DNA of 64,000 nucleotides, taken from the NCBI GenBank assembly GCA_963842515.1, contig CAWJGO010000002.1, positions 868,001 to 932,000 of the forward strand, read 5' to 3'. The translations under genes were made by a program, and so were the position numbers. Below the pieces are notes generated by a model that did no database searches, was not told where the DNA came from, and saw only the letters and a list, made by a program, of their open reading frames with translations. Below, in pieces: positions 25,951 to 33,675 of the stretch. Numbering within the stretch: the stretch's first letter is position 1; each line of letters begins with the position of its first letter. Source of the stretch: CADEED01 sp963842515. GTDB taxonomy: Bacteria; Pseudomonadota; Gammaproteobacteria; Steroidobacterales; Steroidobacteraceae.

Positions 25951-26349
25951 TCAGCTCGCAGGGAACGAATAAAGAAAATCGTAAAAGTGCTTGCCATCGA
26001 CGATGTTGATGCTGAGCGTGCCGGTAAGCCCCGCAAGCTCGCCCGTTCCCGAATCGGGCACCACCATGACCGAGAGCGTTGGGACACCGCGCTTCATGCT
26101 TCCGGAGTGCTGCAGTACAAACCCGCCCGTGCGTCCCTCGAGCGTGGCGGTGACCTGATCGATGGCCACATAACCTGCGGAGCCTTTGATGGACGTGCCG
26201 GCGGACAACATGTGCCCGCAAGCCGAACCTTCGAGATCGCCGCTGAACTTCTTGGTGAGCAGGAAACGTCCCAGCATGGGATCGGCCGATACCTCGGTAT
26301 TGGCCAGAGGCTGCAAGGTGACTTCAAAACTTCCGGCAGCGCGTTTCAT
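25951..26349 (-). CDS. DUF3224 domain protein
   Basis: 132 residues from the ATG at 26349, which overlaps the stop of the VOC gene (ATGA). The sequence KRAAGSFEVTLQPLANTEV, LGRFLLTKKFSGDLEGSACG, then GYVAIDQVTATLEGRTGGFVLQHSG and PDSGTGELAGLTGTLSINI with a final HFYDFLYSF matches the DUF3224 family, small beta-barrel proteins related in fold to allene-oxide-cyclase-like/avidin-like barrels. No signal peptide; the biochemical role is unknown. Lies between lexA and imuA, so it is probably co-transcribed with the SOS mutasome. Confidence 0.85.
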   Translation of the reverse strand: MKRAAGSFEVTLQPLANTEVSADPMLGRFLLTKKFSGDLEGSACGHMLSAGTSIKGSAGYVAIDQVTATLEGRTGGFVLQHSGSMKRGVPTLSVMVVPDSGTGELAGLTGTLSINIVDGKHFYDFLYSFPAS

Positions 26350-26741
26350 GCGGGGGCCTTCCCCTCGGACAACGCGCCCCCGGACAACGTGAAAGTGGGG
26401 TTTTCGATGATGCCGAACACATTGCCCCACGGATCGAGCACGTCGGCCACGCTGATGCCGTCACCCACATCCTTGACCTCCAGGCGCGGCTCGGCCCCAA
26501 GCTCGATCAGACGCGCATAAGCGGCGTTGATGTCCTTCACGCCCCAATAAGCACCTTTCGCCGGCACGTCGTGCATGGGAGCACCCTTCGGCACCAGGCC
26601 CAGCTCGAAACCACCGACATTGAAACCTACGTAGAACGGCTGGTCGAAGTAAGGCGCGAAACCCAGCACTTTCGTGTACCAGAGCTTGGCCGCGGCCATG
26701 TCATCGACGTAACAAAAAGCGGAACGCAGTCCTAACAACAC
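26346..26741 (-). CDS. VOC family protein (glyoxalase/bleomycin-resistance fold)
   Basis: 131 residues from the GTG at 26741 (VLLGLRSAFCYVDDM), which has GAGG seven bases upstream. VOC fold evidence: AFCYVDDMAAAKLWYTKVLGFAPYF, then GFELGLVPKG, AYWGVKDINAAYARLIELGAEPR, and DGISVADVLDPWGNVFGIIENP, the second beta-alpha-beta-beta-beta unit with the D-P-x-G-N motif. Only one paired module is present, so it would act as a homodimer. It is 21 bp downstream of lexA and overlaps the DUF3224 gene. Substrate unknown. Confidence 0.88.
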   Translation of the reverse strand: MLLGLRSAFCYVDDMAAAKLWYTKVLGFAPYFDQPFYVGFNVGGFELGLVPKGAPMHDVPAKGAYWGVKDINAAYARLIELGAEPRLEVKDVGDGISVADVLDPWGNVFGIIENPTFTLSGGALSEGKAPA

Positions 26742-26762
26742 AGGATCACCTCAGCCTTCGCC

Positions 26763-27392
26763 TCAGGAAAGGCCCTTCTTCGCAAGATCGCCCCGCCGCA
26801 GAACGCCCACCACCACGCCTTCGATGATGAGCGGGTCTTCCTTGATGTTGACGCGGATGGGTTCGAAGTCGGGGTTTTCCGGCAGCAGCCACACCACCGC
26901 GCCATCTTGTTTGTAGCGTTTCACGGTCACTTCGTTTTCCAGGCGTGCCACGATGATCTGCCGGTTGCGCACTTCGGGCGTACGATGCACCGCCACCAGG
27001 TCGCCATCGAGGATGCCGGCGTCTTTCATGGACATGCCGACTACCTTGAGCAGGTAATGTGGTTTGGGTTGAAAAATTCCGGGATCGATGTCGAGCCGGG
27101 ATTCGATATTCTCTTCGGCAAGAATGGGACGCCCCGCGGCGACGCGGCCGATGAGCGGCAGACCCATTTGCTCGCGCATGGTGTCCATGAGCTTGATGCC
27201 ACGGGACGCGCCAGGCACGAGCGCGATGACACCCTTGCGCGCGAGCGCGCGCAGGTGCTCTTCGGCGGCATTGGGGGACTTGAAACCGAGCTCGCCGGCG
27301 ATTTCCGCCCGCGTAGGAGGCATGCCGGTTTCGTTGATGGCACGCTGGATGAGACGCAGGATTTCGGTTTGGCGTGGGGTGAGATCGGACAT
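26763..27392 (-). CDS. lexA: LexA repressor, SOS regulator
   Basis: Represses SOS genes and self-cleaves when RecA is activated. 209 residues: winged helix-turn-helix (LTPRQTEILRLIQRAINETG, PPTRAEIAGELGFKSPNAAEEHL; residues 4-65), cleavage site A86-G87 in GRVAAGRPILA, then the S24 peptidase fold with Ser121 in VVGMSMKDAGILDGD and Lys158 in NEVTVKRYK, the catalytic dyad. All essential residues are intact. It heads the lexA - VOC - DUF3224 - imuA - imuB - dnaE2 cassette on the minus strand, an arrangement known in shorter form (lexA-imuA-imuB-dnaE2) from Xanthomonas. A LexA box lies 44-59 bp upstream. Confidence 0.97.
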   Translation of the reverse strand: MSDLTPRQTEILRLIQRAINETGMPPTRAEIAGELGFKSPNAAEEHLRALARKGVIALVPGASRGIKLMDTMREQMGLPLIGRVAAGRPILAEENIESRLDIDPGIFQPKPHYLLKVVGMSMKDAGILDGDLVAVHRTPEVRNRQIIVARLENEVTVKRYKQDGAVVWLLPENPDFEPIRVNIKEDPLIIEGVVVGVLRRGDLAKKGLS

Positions 27393-27435
27393 GACGGATT
27401 CCTTTAAAGAAGAATCAGGGCTGAGGATTTGTACA

Positions 27436-27451
27436 CTGTGAATATATCCAG
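27436..27451. promoter_or_regulatory. LexA operator (SOS box)
   Basis: The sequence CTGTGAATATATCCAG matches the gammaproteobacterial box CTGT-N8-ACAG with one mismatch (CCAG for ACAG); read for lexA it is CTGGATATATTCACAG. It lies 44 bases upstream of lexA and also over the first codons of the divergent oxidoreductase gene. This supports autoregulation of lexA and, downstream of it, of the mutasome genes. Confidence 0.75.
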
Positions 27452-29075
27452 GTCAAGCCCAAAAACCCGCTACGACGTGGTCATCGTGGGAGGCGGCCAC
27501 AACGGCCTCACGTGCGCCTGCTACCTTGCCAAATCAGGACTTTCCGTCGGTGTCTTCGAGCGCCGCGGCATCCTGGGTGGTGCCGCGGTCACCGAGGAAT
27601 TCCACCCCGGGTTCCGCAATTCCACCGCGAGCTACACGGTCAGCCTGCTCAACCCCAAAGTGATCCGCGACCTGCGACTCGTGGAGCATGGCCTGAAAGT
27701 CCTCGAGCGGCCCATGCAGAACTTCCTGCCCCTTCCCGATGGCCGCGCACTCACGGCCGGCCCGGACAGCGCCCGTACGGCGGCGTCGGTGCGCAGCTTC
27801 TCCGCACGCGACGCCGAACGGCTGCCGGCCTATTACAAGATGCTCGACGCGGCGGTCACCCTGCTGCGCTCCCAGCTGCTCGAAACGCCGCCGGCGGATC
27901 CGCACCGGCTGCGCGATCTGTGGGGCGCGCTCAAGATGGGCCGCCAGTTCCGCAAGCTCGACGTCAGTGTGCAGCGCGACATCCACGAGCTCTTCACGCG
28001 CAGCGCCGGCGACTTGTTAGACCACTGGTTCGAGTCTGACGCCGTGAAGGCGCTGTACGGCTTCGACGCGGTGGTGGGCAGTTACGCGAGCCCCTATACG
28101 CCCGGCAGCGCCTATGTGCTGCTGCACCATGTATTCGGCGAAGTTAACGGCAAGACCGGTGTCTGGGGACACGCGGTGGGCGGCATGGGTGCCATCACCC
28201 AGGCAATGGCAACGGAGGCGCGCCGCCTCGGCGTCACGCTCGAGACCGACGCGCCCGTAAAACGCATCGTCGTGGAGAAAGGGCGCGCCACCGGCATCGA
28301 GCTCGAAGATGGCCGCGTCATCCAGGGCAACGCGGTCGCCGCCAACCTCGGACCGAAGCCGCTCTTCCTCAAACTATTGGCGGATGCCGACCTGCCGGCG
28401 GAATTCCGCGCGCGCATCGAGCGGCTGCGCGTCGGTTCAGCCACTTTCCGCATGAACGTGGCGCTGTCCGAGCTGCCGAAATTCACTGCTGCGCCGCCCG
28501 ACGACGGTGGCGCGCATCTTGGATCCGGAATCATTCTCGCGCCTTCGCTCGAATACATGGACCACGCATTCGCCGAAGCGCGCCTGTACGGAATGTCGCA
28601 AAAACCGATCGTCGAGATGCTGATTCCATCGACGCTTGACACAACGCTCGCCCCCGCGGGAGCCCACGTCGCCTCCTTGTTCTGTCAGCATTTCTCCTAC
28701 AAATTGCCGGGCGGCCGCGACTGGCGTCAGGAAACCTCGCGTGCCATAGACCTCATCTTTGCGACAGTGGAATCGTACGCGCCCAACTTTCGTGCGAGCG
28801 TGCTCGGACATTCGGCGCTGAGCCCGCTCGATCTCGAGGAAAAGCTCGGCCTAGCAGGTGGCGATATTTTCCACGGCGCGCTAGGCCTCGATCAATTGTG
28901 GGCCGCGCGTCCGATGTTAGGTTACGGCGATTACCGCACACCGCTGAAAAGCCTGTACTTGTGCGGCTCCGGCGCACATCCCGGTGGAGGAGTCACTGGA
29001 ATTCCCGGACACAACGCGGCGCGCGAGATCTTGCGCGATGGCCTGTCAAAGAGTGTTAGCAGCCCTAATAGCTGA
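27438..29075 (+). CDS. FAD-dependent NAD(P)/FAD oxidoreductase, PYROXD2/phytoene-desaturase-like
   Basis: About 545 residues. The dinucleotide-binding motif YDVVIVGGGHNGLTCACYLAKSGLSVGVFERRGILGG lies at the N-terminus, the amine-oxidase/CrtI-like G-x-G-x-x-G of this superfamily; ATEARRLGVTLETDAPVKRIVVEKGRATGIELEDG is the FAD-domain strand pair and SLYLCGSGAHPGGGVTGIPGHNAAREIL is the C-terminal FAD motif. The overall pattern matches PYROXD2/DUF-type carotenoid-oxygenase-like desaturases rather than true phytoene desaturase; no carotenoid genes are nearby and the substrate is unknown. GTG at 27438 is the likelier start (GAGG 11 bases upstream); TTG at 27429 is in frame. The LexA box covers this start, so SOS control is possible. 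Confidence 0.85.
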   Translation: MNISRSSPKTRYDVVIVGGGHNGLTCACYLAKSGLSVGVFERRGILGGAAVTEEFHPGFRNSTASYTVSLLNPKVIRDLRLVEHGLKVLERPMQNFLPLPDGRALTAGPDSARTAASVRSFSARDAERLPAYYKMLDAAVTLLRSQLLETPPADPHRLRDLWGALKMGRQFRKLDVSVQRDIHELFTRSAGDLLDHWFESDAVKALYGFDAVVGSYASPYTPGSAYVLLHHVFGEVNGKTGVWGHAVGGMGAITQAMATEARRLGVTLETDAPVKRIVVEKGRATGIELEDGRVIQGNAVAANLGPKPLFLKLLADADLPAEFRARIERLRVGSATFRMNVALSELPKFTAAPPDDGGAHLGSGIILAPSLEYMDHAFAEARLYGMSQKPIVEMLIPSTLDTTLAPAGAHVASLFCQHFSYKLPGGRDWRQETSRAIDLIFATVESYAPNFRASVLGHSALSPLDLEEKLGLAGGDIFHGALGLDQLWAARPMLGYGDYRTPLKSLYLCGSGAHPGGGVTGIPGHNAAREILRDGLSKSVSSPNS

Positions 29076-29248
29076 CAACCTGCGATTGTCGCCACAGGCC
29101 GACACGAAATAAATTTCAGTTGCAAACGAGGCGCGGGTTTGTTGCAGTAGCGCCCGCCTAATAGACGTCTACCTTCACTCAGATCGCATTCGATGCGAGT
29201 TGATGGCGAAGCTGACTTGCTCAACCACCAATAAGGGGATTGTTCGTT

Positions 29249-29560
29249 ATGAAGAGTGCGATTATCAAGGTTGCTGCCGTTGCAGCGTTCACCATGTTGG
29301 CCGGCTGCCAGGACCTCAAGCCTCTGCAAGCCGACGTCGACAATCTCAAACAGCAGGTGAGCCGTCTCACCGCCGATCTCGCCGCTGCGAAGAGCTCCGC
29401 TGATGCCGCGAATGCCGCTGCCCAGTCTGCTTCTTCGACCGCGAGCGGTGCACAGAGCGCCGCCAACCAGGCACTGGCCGCCGCGCAAGCGTCGCAGTCC
29501 TGCTGCGATGCGACCAACGAGAAGATCGACCGGATGTTCCGTCGTTCGATCTCGAAGTAA
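29249..29560 (+). CDS. Lpp/OprI-like alanine-zipper outer-membrane lipoprotein
   Basis: 103 residues. Signal peptide MKSAIIKVAAVAAFTMLAGC with lipobox LAGC; Cys20 would carry the lipid. The mature part is an alanine-rich coiled coil (LKPLQADVDNLKQQVSRLTADLAAAKSSADAANAAA..., then ALAAAQASQ), like the trimeric helix of Lpp and OprI, with a possible heptad pattern. It ends KIDRMFRRSISK: a terminal Lys, the residue that Lpp links to peptidoglycan. Two adjacent Cys (SQSCCDATN) near the C-terminus are unusual for Lpp. ATG at 29249 follows an AAGGGG ribosome site; an upstream TTG is not needed. Followed by a strong terminator. Confidence 0.85.
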   Translation: MKSAIIKVAAVAAFTMLAGCQDLKPLQADVDNLKQQVSRLTADLAAAKSSADAANAAAQSASSTASGAQSAANQALAAAQASQSCCDATNEKIDRMFRRSISK

Positions 29561-29599
29561 GGGCAGTTCTTTCTTCGGAAAGACCTTTGCTCTGCAAAA

Positions 29600-29628
29600 A
29601 CGCCGCGCATTTGCGCGGCGTTTTTTTT
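29600..29628 (+). terminator. Rho-independent terminator of the Lpp-like gene
   Basis: A 9-bp GC-rich stem (ACGCCGCGC / GCGCGGCGT) with an ATTT loop is followed by eight T, the textbook form. It lies 40 bp after the lipoprotein stop, consistent with an abundant monocistronic mRNA. Confidence 0.92.
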
Positions 29629-29659
29629 GCCCCCACTGTTCGTAAGCGAGCGTGACGCG

Positions 29660-30640
29660 ATGAAAATCCCCATGAACCCGGCACGATCGATGCTCATGAG
29701 TTGCCTGGCGTTCGGCATGCTGTCCGCAACCGCAACCGGCGCCGCGCCACTGAACTTCCTGTTTACCGACTCCGATGAACTCGTGCGACTCACTCCGCTG
29801 CTCGAGCGACCTGACATCGGCGGAGCCCAGATCGTCTACAGCTGGAAATCACTGGAAACGGCCAAGGGTGTGTACGACTTCGAGCAGGTCGAGAAGGATC
29901 TCGCGCTGCTCGAGGGCTTGAACAAGAAGCTGTTCATCCAGATCCAGGATCGTTTCTTCGAGATCCAGCATCGCAACGTGCCCCGATACCTCCTGGAAGA
30001 GCCGCAGTTCGGCGGTGGACTCGTGGCGCAGGTCGACAATCCCGGGGAGAACAAGCCCGAGGGCCACGGCTGGGTCGCGCAACAATGGAATCCAGAAGTC
30101 AGGAAGCGTTACCAGAGCCTCCTGCAGGCGCTGGCCCGGAAATTCGACGGCCGTGTCTTCGGCGTGAACCTTCCGGAAACGGCCGTGGGCGTCGACGTCG
30201 AGCGCGACAAGACAGGGTTCACCTGCGACAGCTACTTCGCCGCCGAGCTCGAGAACATTGCGTTCGCCAGAAAGGTGTTCTCGAAATCACATGTGGTGCT
30301 GTACGCCAACTTCTGGCCCTGCGAATGGAACAACGACAAGAAGTTCATGTCGCGCACGTTCGAGTTCGCGCACGCCAACGCGATCGGCCTCGGCGGCCCG
30401 GACATCGTGCCGAATAAGAAGGCGCAGATGAAGAACTCCTATCCGTTCTTCAACCAGTACAAGGGGCGCTTGAATCTCGTGGCGATGGCGGTGCAGCCAC
30501 CGACTCTCACCTACACCAACCCTGAAACGACCCAGCCTTTCACGCGCGAAGAGTTCGTGGCTTTTGCGGAAAACTATCTGGGCGTGGACATCATCTTCTG
30601 GAGCACCACGGCGCCGTGGTTGCAGACACTGCGCCGGTAA
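29660..30640 (+). CDS. secreted protein with a glycosidase-like (TIM-barrel) sequence pattern
   Basis: 326 residues. Signal peptide MKIPMNPARSMLMSCLAFGM, cleaved near ATGA-APLNFLF. The mature protein resembles family-5/42-like glycoside hydrolase barrels: GAQIVYSWKSLETAKGVYDFEQVEKDLALLEGLNKKLFIQIQDRFFEI, where the W-x-x-L-E-x-x-x-G-x-Y-D-F segment is the typical first barrel strand of such enzymes; NLPETAVGVDV could carry an acid/base Glu; and ANAIGLGGPDIVPNKK, LVAMAVQPPTL and LGVDIIFWSTTAPWL follow. I cannot assign a family or a substrate. ATG at 29660 is the most plausible start; it starts 32 bp after the Lpp terminator and so has its own transcription. Confidence 0.65.
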   Translation: MKIPMNPARSMLMSCLAFGMLSATATGAAPLNFLFTDSDELVRLTPLLERPDIGGAQIVYSWKSLETAKGVYDFEQVEKDLALLEGLNKKLFIQIQDRFFEIQHRNVPRYLLEEPQFGGGLVAQVDNPGENKPEGHGWVAQQWNPEVRKRYQSLLQALARKFDGRVFGVNLPETAVGVDVERDKTGFTCDSYFAAELENIAFARKVFSKSHVVLYANFWPCEWNNDKKFMSRTFEFAHANAIGLGGPDIVPNKKAQMKNSYPFFNQYKGRLNLVAMAVQPPTLTYTNPETTQPFTREEFVAFAENYLGVDIIFWSTTAPWLQTLRR

Positions 30641-30707
30641 CGCCGCTTGCCTGCCGATTCACGCGGAGCATTGCCCGGCGGCAGTACTGACGCTGGCTGA
30701 CCACGTC

Positions 30708-31772
30708 TCAGTGCGGCGCAGGCTTGAGCCAGAAGCGGATGGTGGTGCCCTGCCCGACCGCGGCCTGGGCTTCGATATCCCCGCCGTGCCGTTTCACGAT
30801 GCGATACACAGTGGCGAGTCCCAGCCCGTAGCCCATGAACTCGTCCTGGCGGTGGAGCCGCGTGAATGGTTTGAACAGGCGGCCAGCGTGCGCCATGTCG
30901 AAGCCGGCGCCGTTGTCGCCGACGCAAACCCAGCGTTTTCCATCGCGCTCTTCGGTGTAGCAGCGTACCGCCGGTCGATCGTTGTGGCTGGTGTATTTCC
31001 AGGCGTTGCCTAGCAGCGTGCGCAGCACGGTCATCATCAGACGCACATCGCCCCAGACGCTGATGCCGGCCTCACCCTGAAATTCGACATCGCGTTCGTT
31101 CTTGCCGTGACGCAACTCATACGTCACCAGATCGACCAGCGTAGATAGATCGAGGGGTTCGCAGTTCATCTCCGCGCGGCCGGCGCGCGACAGCGTCAGC
31201 ATCCCTTCGATCAGCCCTTCCATGCGATCGCCCGCTTTGAGGATCTCCTTGAGAAAGCCGCGGCCCTCTTCATTGATCACCGCGCCGCATTCGTCTTCGA
31301 GCGCGTCGGCGAATCCTTTGAGAATCCGTAAGGGCCCTCGCAGATCGTGGCCGGCCACCGACATGAACGACTCGAGCTCCTTGTTGTTCGCGGCGATGGC
31401 ATCCTCGAATTCCGTGAGGTCTTCCAGCGTGACCAGCAGGGTCGCATCGGCCTCCGCGGCGAGCGGAGCGAGATGCACGCGCGCGATGAAGTTGCTGGCG
31501 TCTGGACGGCGCACCGCGACGCGGGCGTGATTGGTGCGCGCGCGGATATCGGCGAGTCCGCGGCCGAGCTCCGGAAACAACCCGACCATCGCGCTGCCCA
31601 CCAGCGACGGCACGTCACAACGGAACAATCGCAGTGCAGCGTCGTTCGCGGCGGAGATGACTCCGCTGCGCGTCAACAACAATGAGGGCGCCGGGTGCAG
31701 GTCGAACAGCTCGCCGGCCCCGCCCGTATCGGGTGCAAGACCGGTGAGGATTTTTTCAACGAGGGTCGTCAT
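30708..31772 (-). CDS. sensor histidine kinase, PAS-HisKA-HATPase
   Basis: 354 residues from ATG at 31772; the frame reads further up but without a usable start context. N-terminal PAS-like sensor (FDLHPAPSLLLTRSGVISAANDAALRLF, to LLVTLEDLTEFEDAIAANNKEL), then the dimerisation helix with the phosphoacceptor His in SVAGHDLRGPLRILKGFADAL, then the ATPase domain with N box LRTLLGNAWKYTSH, G1 VGDNGAGFDM, F box FKPFTRLH and G2 YGLGLATV. No membrane helix is present, so it is a cytosolic kinase. It is divergent from the kinase at 32047; no response regulator is adjacent on its own strand. Confidence 0.9.
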   Translation of the reverse strand: MTTLVEKILTGLAPDTGGAGELFDLHPAPSLLLTRSGVISAANDAALRLFRCDVPSLVGSAMVGLFPELGRGLADIRARTNHARVAVRRPDASNFIARVHLAPLAAEADATLLVTLEDLTEFEDAIAANNKELESFMSVAGHDLRGPLRILKGFADALEDECGAVINEEGRGFLKEILKAGDRMEGLIEGMLTLSRAGRAEMNCEPLDLSTLVDLVTYELRHGKNERDVEFQGEAGISVWGDVRLMMTVLRTLLGNAWKYTSHNDRPAVRCYTEERDGKRWVCVGDNGAGFDMAHAGRLFKPFTRLHRQDEFMGYGLGLATVYRIVKRHGGDIEAQAAVGQGTTIRFWLKPAPH

Positions 31773-32046
31773 AGGGGGCTGCGTTAAAGAATCGGCAATC
31801 CGGAGCGAGTCTGGATGGCGCCGCCTGAAATCTTTGTGCGCGGCCACGCATTTCCGGCGCCCGTAAGGTTTAGGCGTACGTTTCGGGGCCGATATGTGAT
31901 GCGGGTCGTACCGGCGGCAATCCTGCGCCGTTTCTTAAGGAAATGGCTGCGGACGCCGATATGACAACGTGTGGCGTAGTGCCGAGATGTACGCGCCACC
32001 TTCGAGGATAGTTGTCCCGTAACTCTTGGTAAAAAAAAGCGCGCCG

Positions 32047-33675
32047 ATGAGCACCAACGAATTCGATATCAGAAACATCCGGTTGTTGTTAGTCGAGGAC
32101 AACCCGGCCGATGCCCGCGTGGTGGAGCGTCACCTCAAGGATGCCGGGCTCAATCAAGTCACCAGCGACTGGGTACAGACCGCCAGCGAGGCCATCCAGC
32201 GGCTGCAGACTGTCGAATACGACCTGGTACTGCTCGACCTCGGATTGCCCGACGCGACCGGACTGCAGGCGCTGCGCGCGTTGCGCGCCGTGGCCGACCT
32301 CACGCCCATCATTGTTCTCACCGGGTCCGACGACTACAAGCAAGGCCTCGTCGCCGTGCGCGAAGGGGCGCAGGACTATCTCGAGAAACGCCGCGTCAAC
32401 GCCGGCATGCTCTCGCGCATCGTTTCCTATTCGGTCGAGCGCAACAATTTCCACCGCGACCTCGTGCGCGCCACGCGCCGTTACCAGGACCTGTTCAACA
32501 ACGTGCCGGTCGCGCTGTTCACCGCGAATCACGATGGCGTTCTCAAGACCGCGAACGCCGCCTGCATGAAGCTGCTGTCGTGCCAGGGCATGCCGCTCGA
32601 CAAGGTCAATTTCCTCGACCTGTTGTTCGAGCCCGGCAAGCGCGCGCATTTTCTCGACCTGTTGTCGCGCCAGCGCATGGTCGAGGGCTGGGAGACCTCG
32701 ATCCAGGACTGCAAGGGCAACCAGTTGCACGTATTGATCAATACGGCTCCGCTGTACGACGCCTCGCAGGCCTTCGCCGGCTGGGAAGGTTGCCTTGCCG
32801 ACATCTCGATGCTCAAGCAGACCCTGGAAGAACGCGATCGGCTCGAGGACAACCTGCGCCAGGCGCAGAAGCTCGAGGCCATCGGCCAGCTGGCCGCGGG
32901 CATCGCCCACGAAATCAACACGCCGACCCAATACGTGGGCGACAACCTGCGCTTCCTCAAGGAATCGTTCGGCGAGCTCGACACGCTGCTCGCGGAGCTC
33001 GTGAAGGTGGGCGGCGAGCCGGCCAGCAAGCTCATCGGCGAAGCGGACTTCGACTACCTCAAGGAAGAAATTCCGCGCGCGCTCAATCAATCGCTCGAAG
33101 GCGTGGATCGCGTCGCCAAGATCGTGCGCGCGATGAAAGAGTTCTCGCATCCGGCGCGTGAGAAGACCGCCACGGATCTCAACCGCGCCATCCAGAGCAC
33201 GATTACCGTCGCCAGCAACGAGTGGAAATACGTCGCCGAGATCGAGATGGATCTCGACGCGAACCTGCCCTCGGTGCATTGCTCACCGGCCGAGTTCAAC
33301 CAGGTCGTGCTCAACATGATCGTCAACGCCGCGCACGCCATCACCGACGTGGTGGGCGACGGCGGCAATGGCAAGGGAAAGATCACCGTGCGCACCCGCG
33401 CCGATGGTGAATTCGTCATCGTCGACATCAGCGACTCCGGCTCAGGCATGCCGGCGCACGTCCAGCAGCGCATCTTCGACCCGTTCTTCACGACCAAGGA
33501 AGTGGGCAAGGGCACCGGCCAGGGCCTGGCGATCGCCCACAACGTGATCGTCGACAAGCACGGCGGCACCATCAAGGTGGCGAGCGCCCCAGGCGCCGGC
33601 ACCACGTTCACGATCCGGCTGCCGATAGGCGGCGCCAAGGCGGAGCCCGAGTCCGCGGCTGGAGCCGCCGCTTGA
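32047..33675 (+). CDS. hybrid signalling protein: receiver, PAS and histidine kinase domains
   Basis: About 542 residues from ATG at 32047 (TTG at 32026 is also in frame). N-terminal receiver: IRLLLVEDNPADARVVERHL, phosphoacceptor Asp in VLLDLGLPDATG, then VLTGSDDY and a lysine in DYLEKRR. A PAS domain (RYQDLFNNVPVALFTANHDGVLKTANAAC) follows. The kinase has the His box AAGIAHEINTPTQYVGDNL, N box NMIVNAAHAITD, G1 DISDSGSGMP, F box FDPFFTTK and G2 GTGQGLAIAHNVIVDKHGG, the NtrB/NtrY-like type. It shares a 4-bp overlap with the HDOD regulator (TTGA), so kinase and regulators are co-translated. No membrane segment. Confidence 0.92.
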   Translation: MSTNEFDIRNIRLLLVEDNPADARVVERHLKDAGLNQVTSDWVQTASEAIQRLQTVEYDLVLLDLGLPDATGLQALRALRAVADLTPIIVLTGSDDYKQGLVAVREGAQDYLEKRRVNAGMLSRIVSYSVERNNFHRDLVRATRRYQDLFNNVPVALFTANHDGVLKTANAACMKLLSCQGMPLDKVNFLDLLFEPGKRAHFLDLLSRQRMVEGWETSIQDCKGNQLHVLINTAPLYDASQAFAGWEGCLADISMLKQTLEERDRLEDNLRQAQKLEAIGQLAAGIAHEINTPTQYVGDNLRFLKESFGELDTLLAELVKVGGEPASKLIGEADFDYLKEEIPRALNQSLEGVDRVAKIVRAMKEFSHPAREKTATDLNRAIQSTITVASNEWKYVAEIEMDLDANLPSVHCSPAEFNQVVLNMIVNAAHAITDVVGDGGNGKGKITVRTRADGEFVIVDISDSGSGMPAHVQQRIFDPFFTTKEVGKGTGQGLAIAHNVIVDKHGGTIKVASAPGAGTTFTIRLPIGGAKAEPESAAGAAA

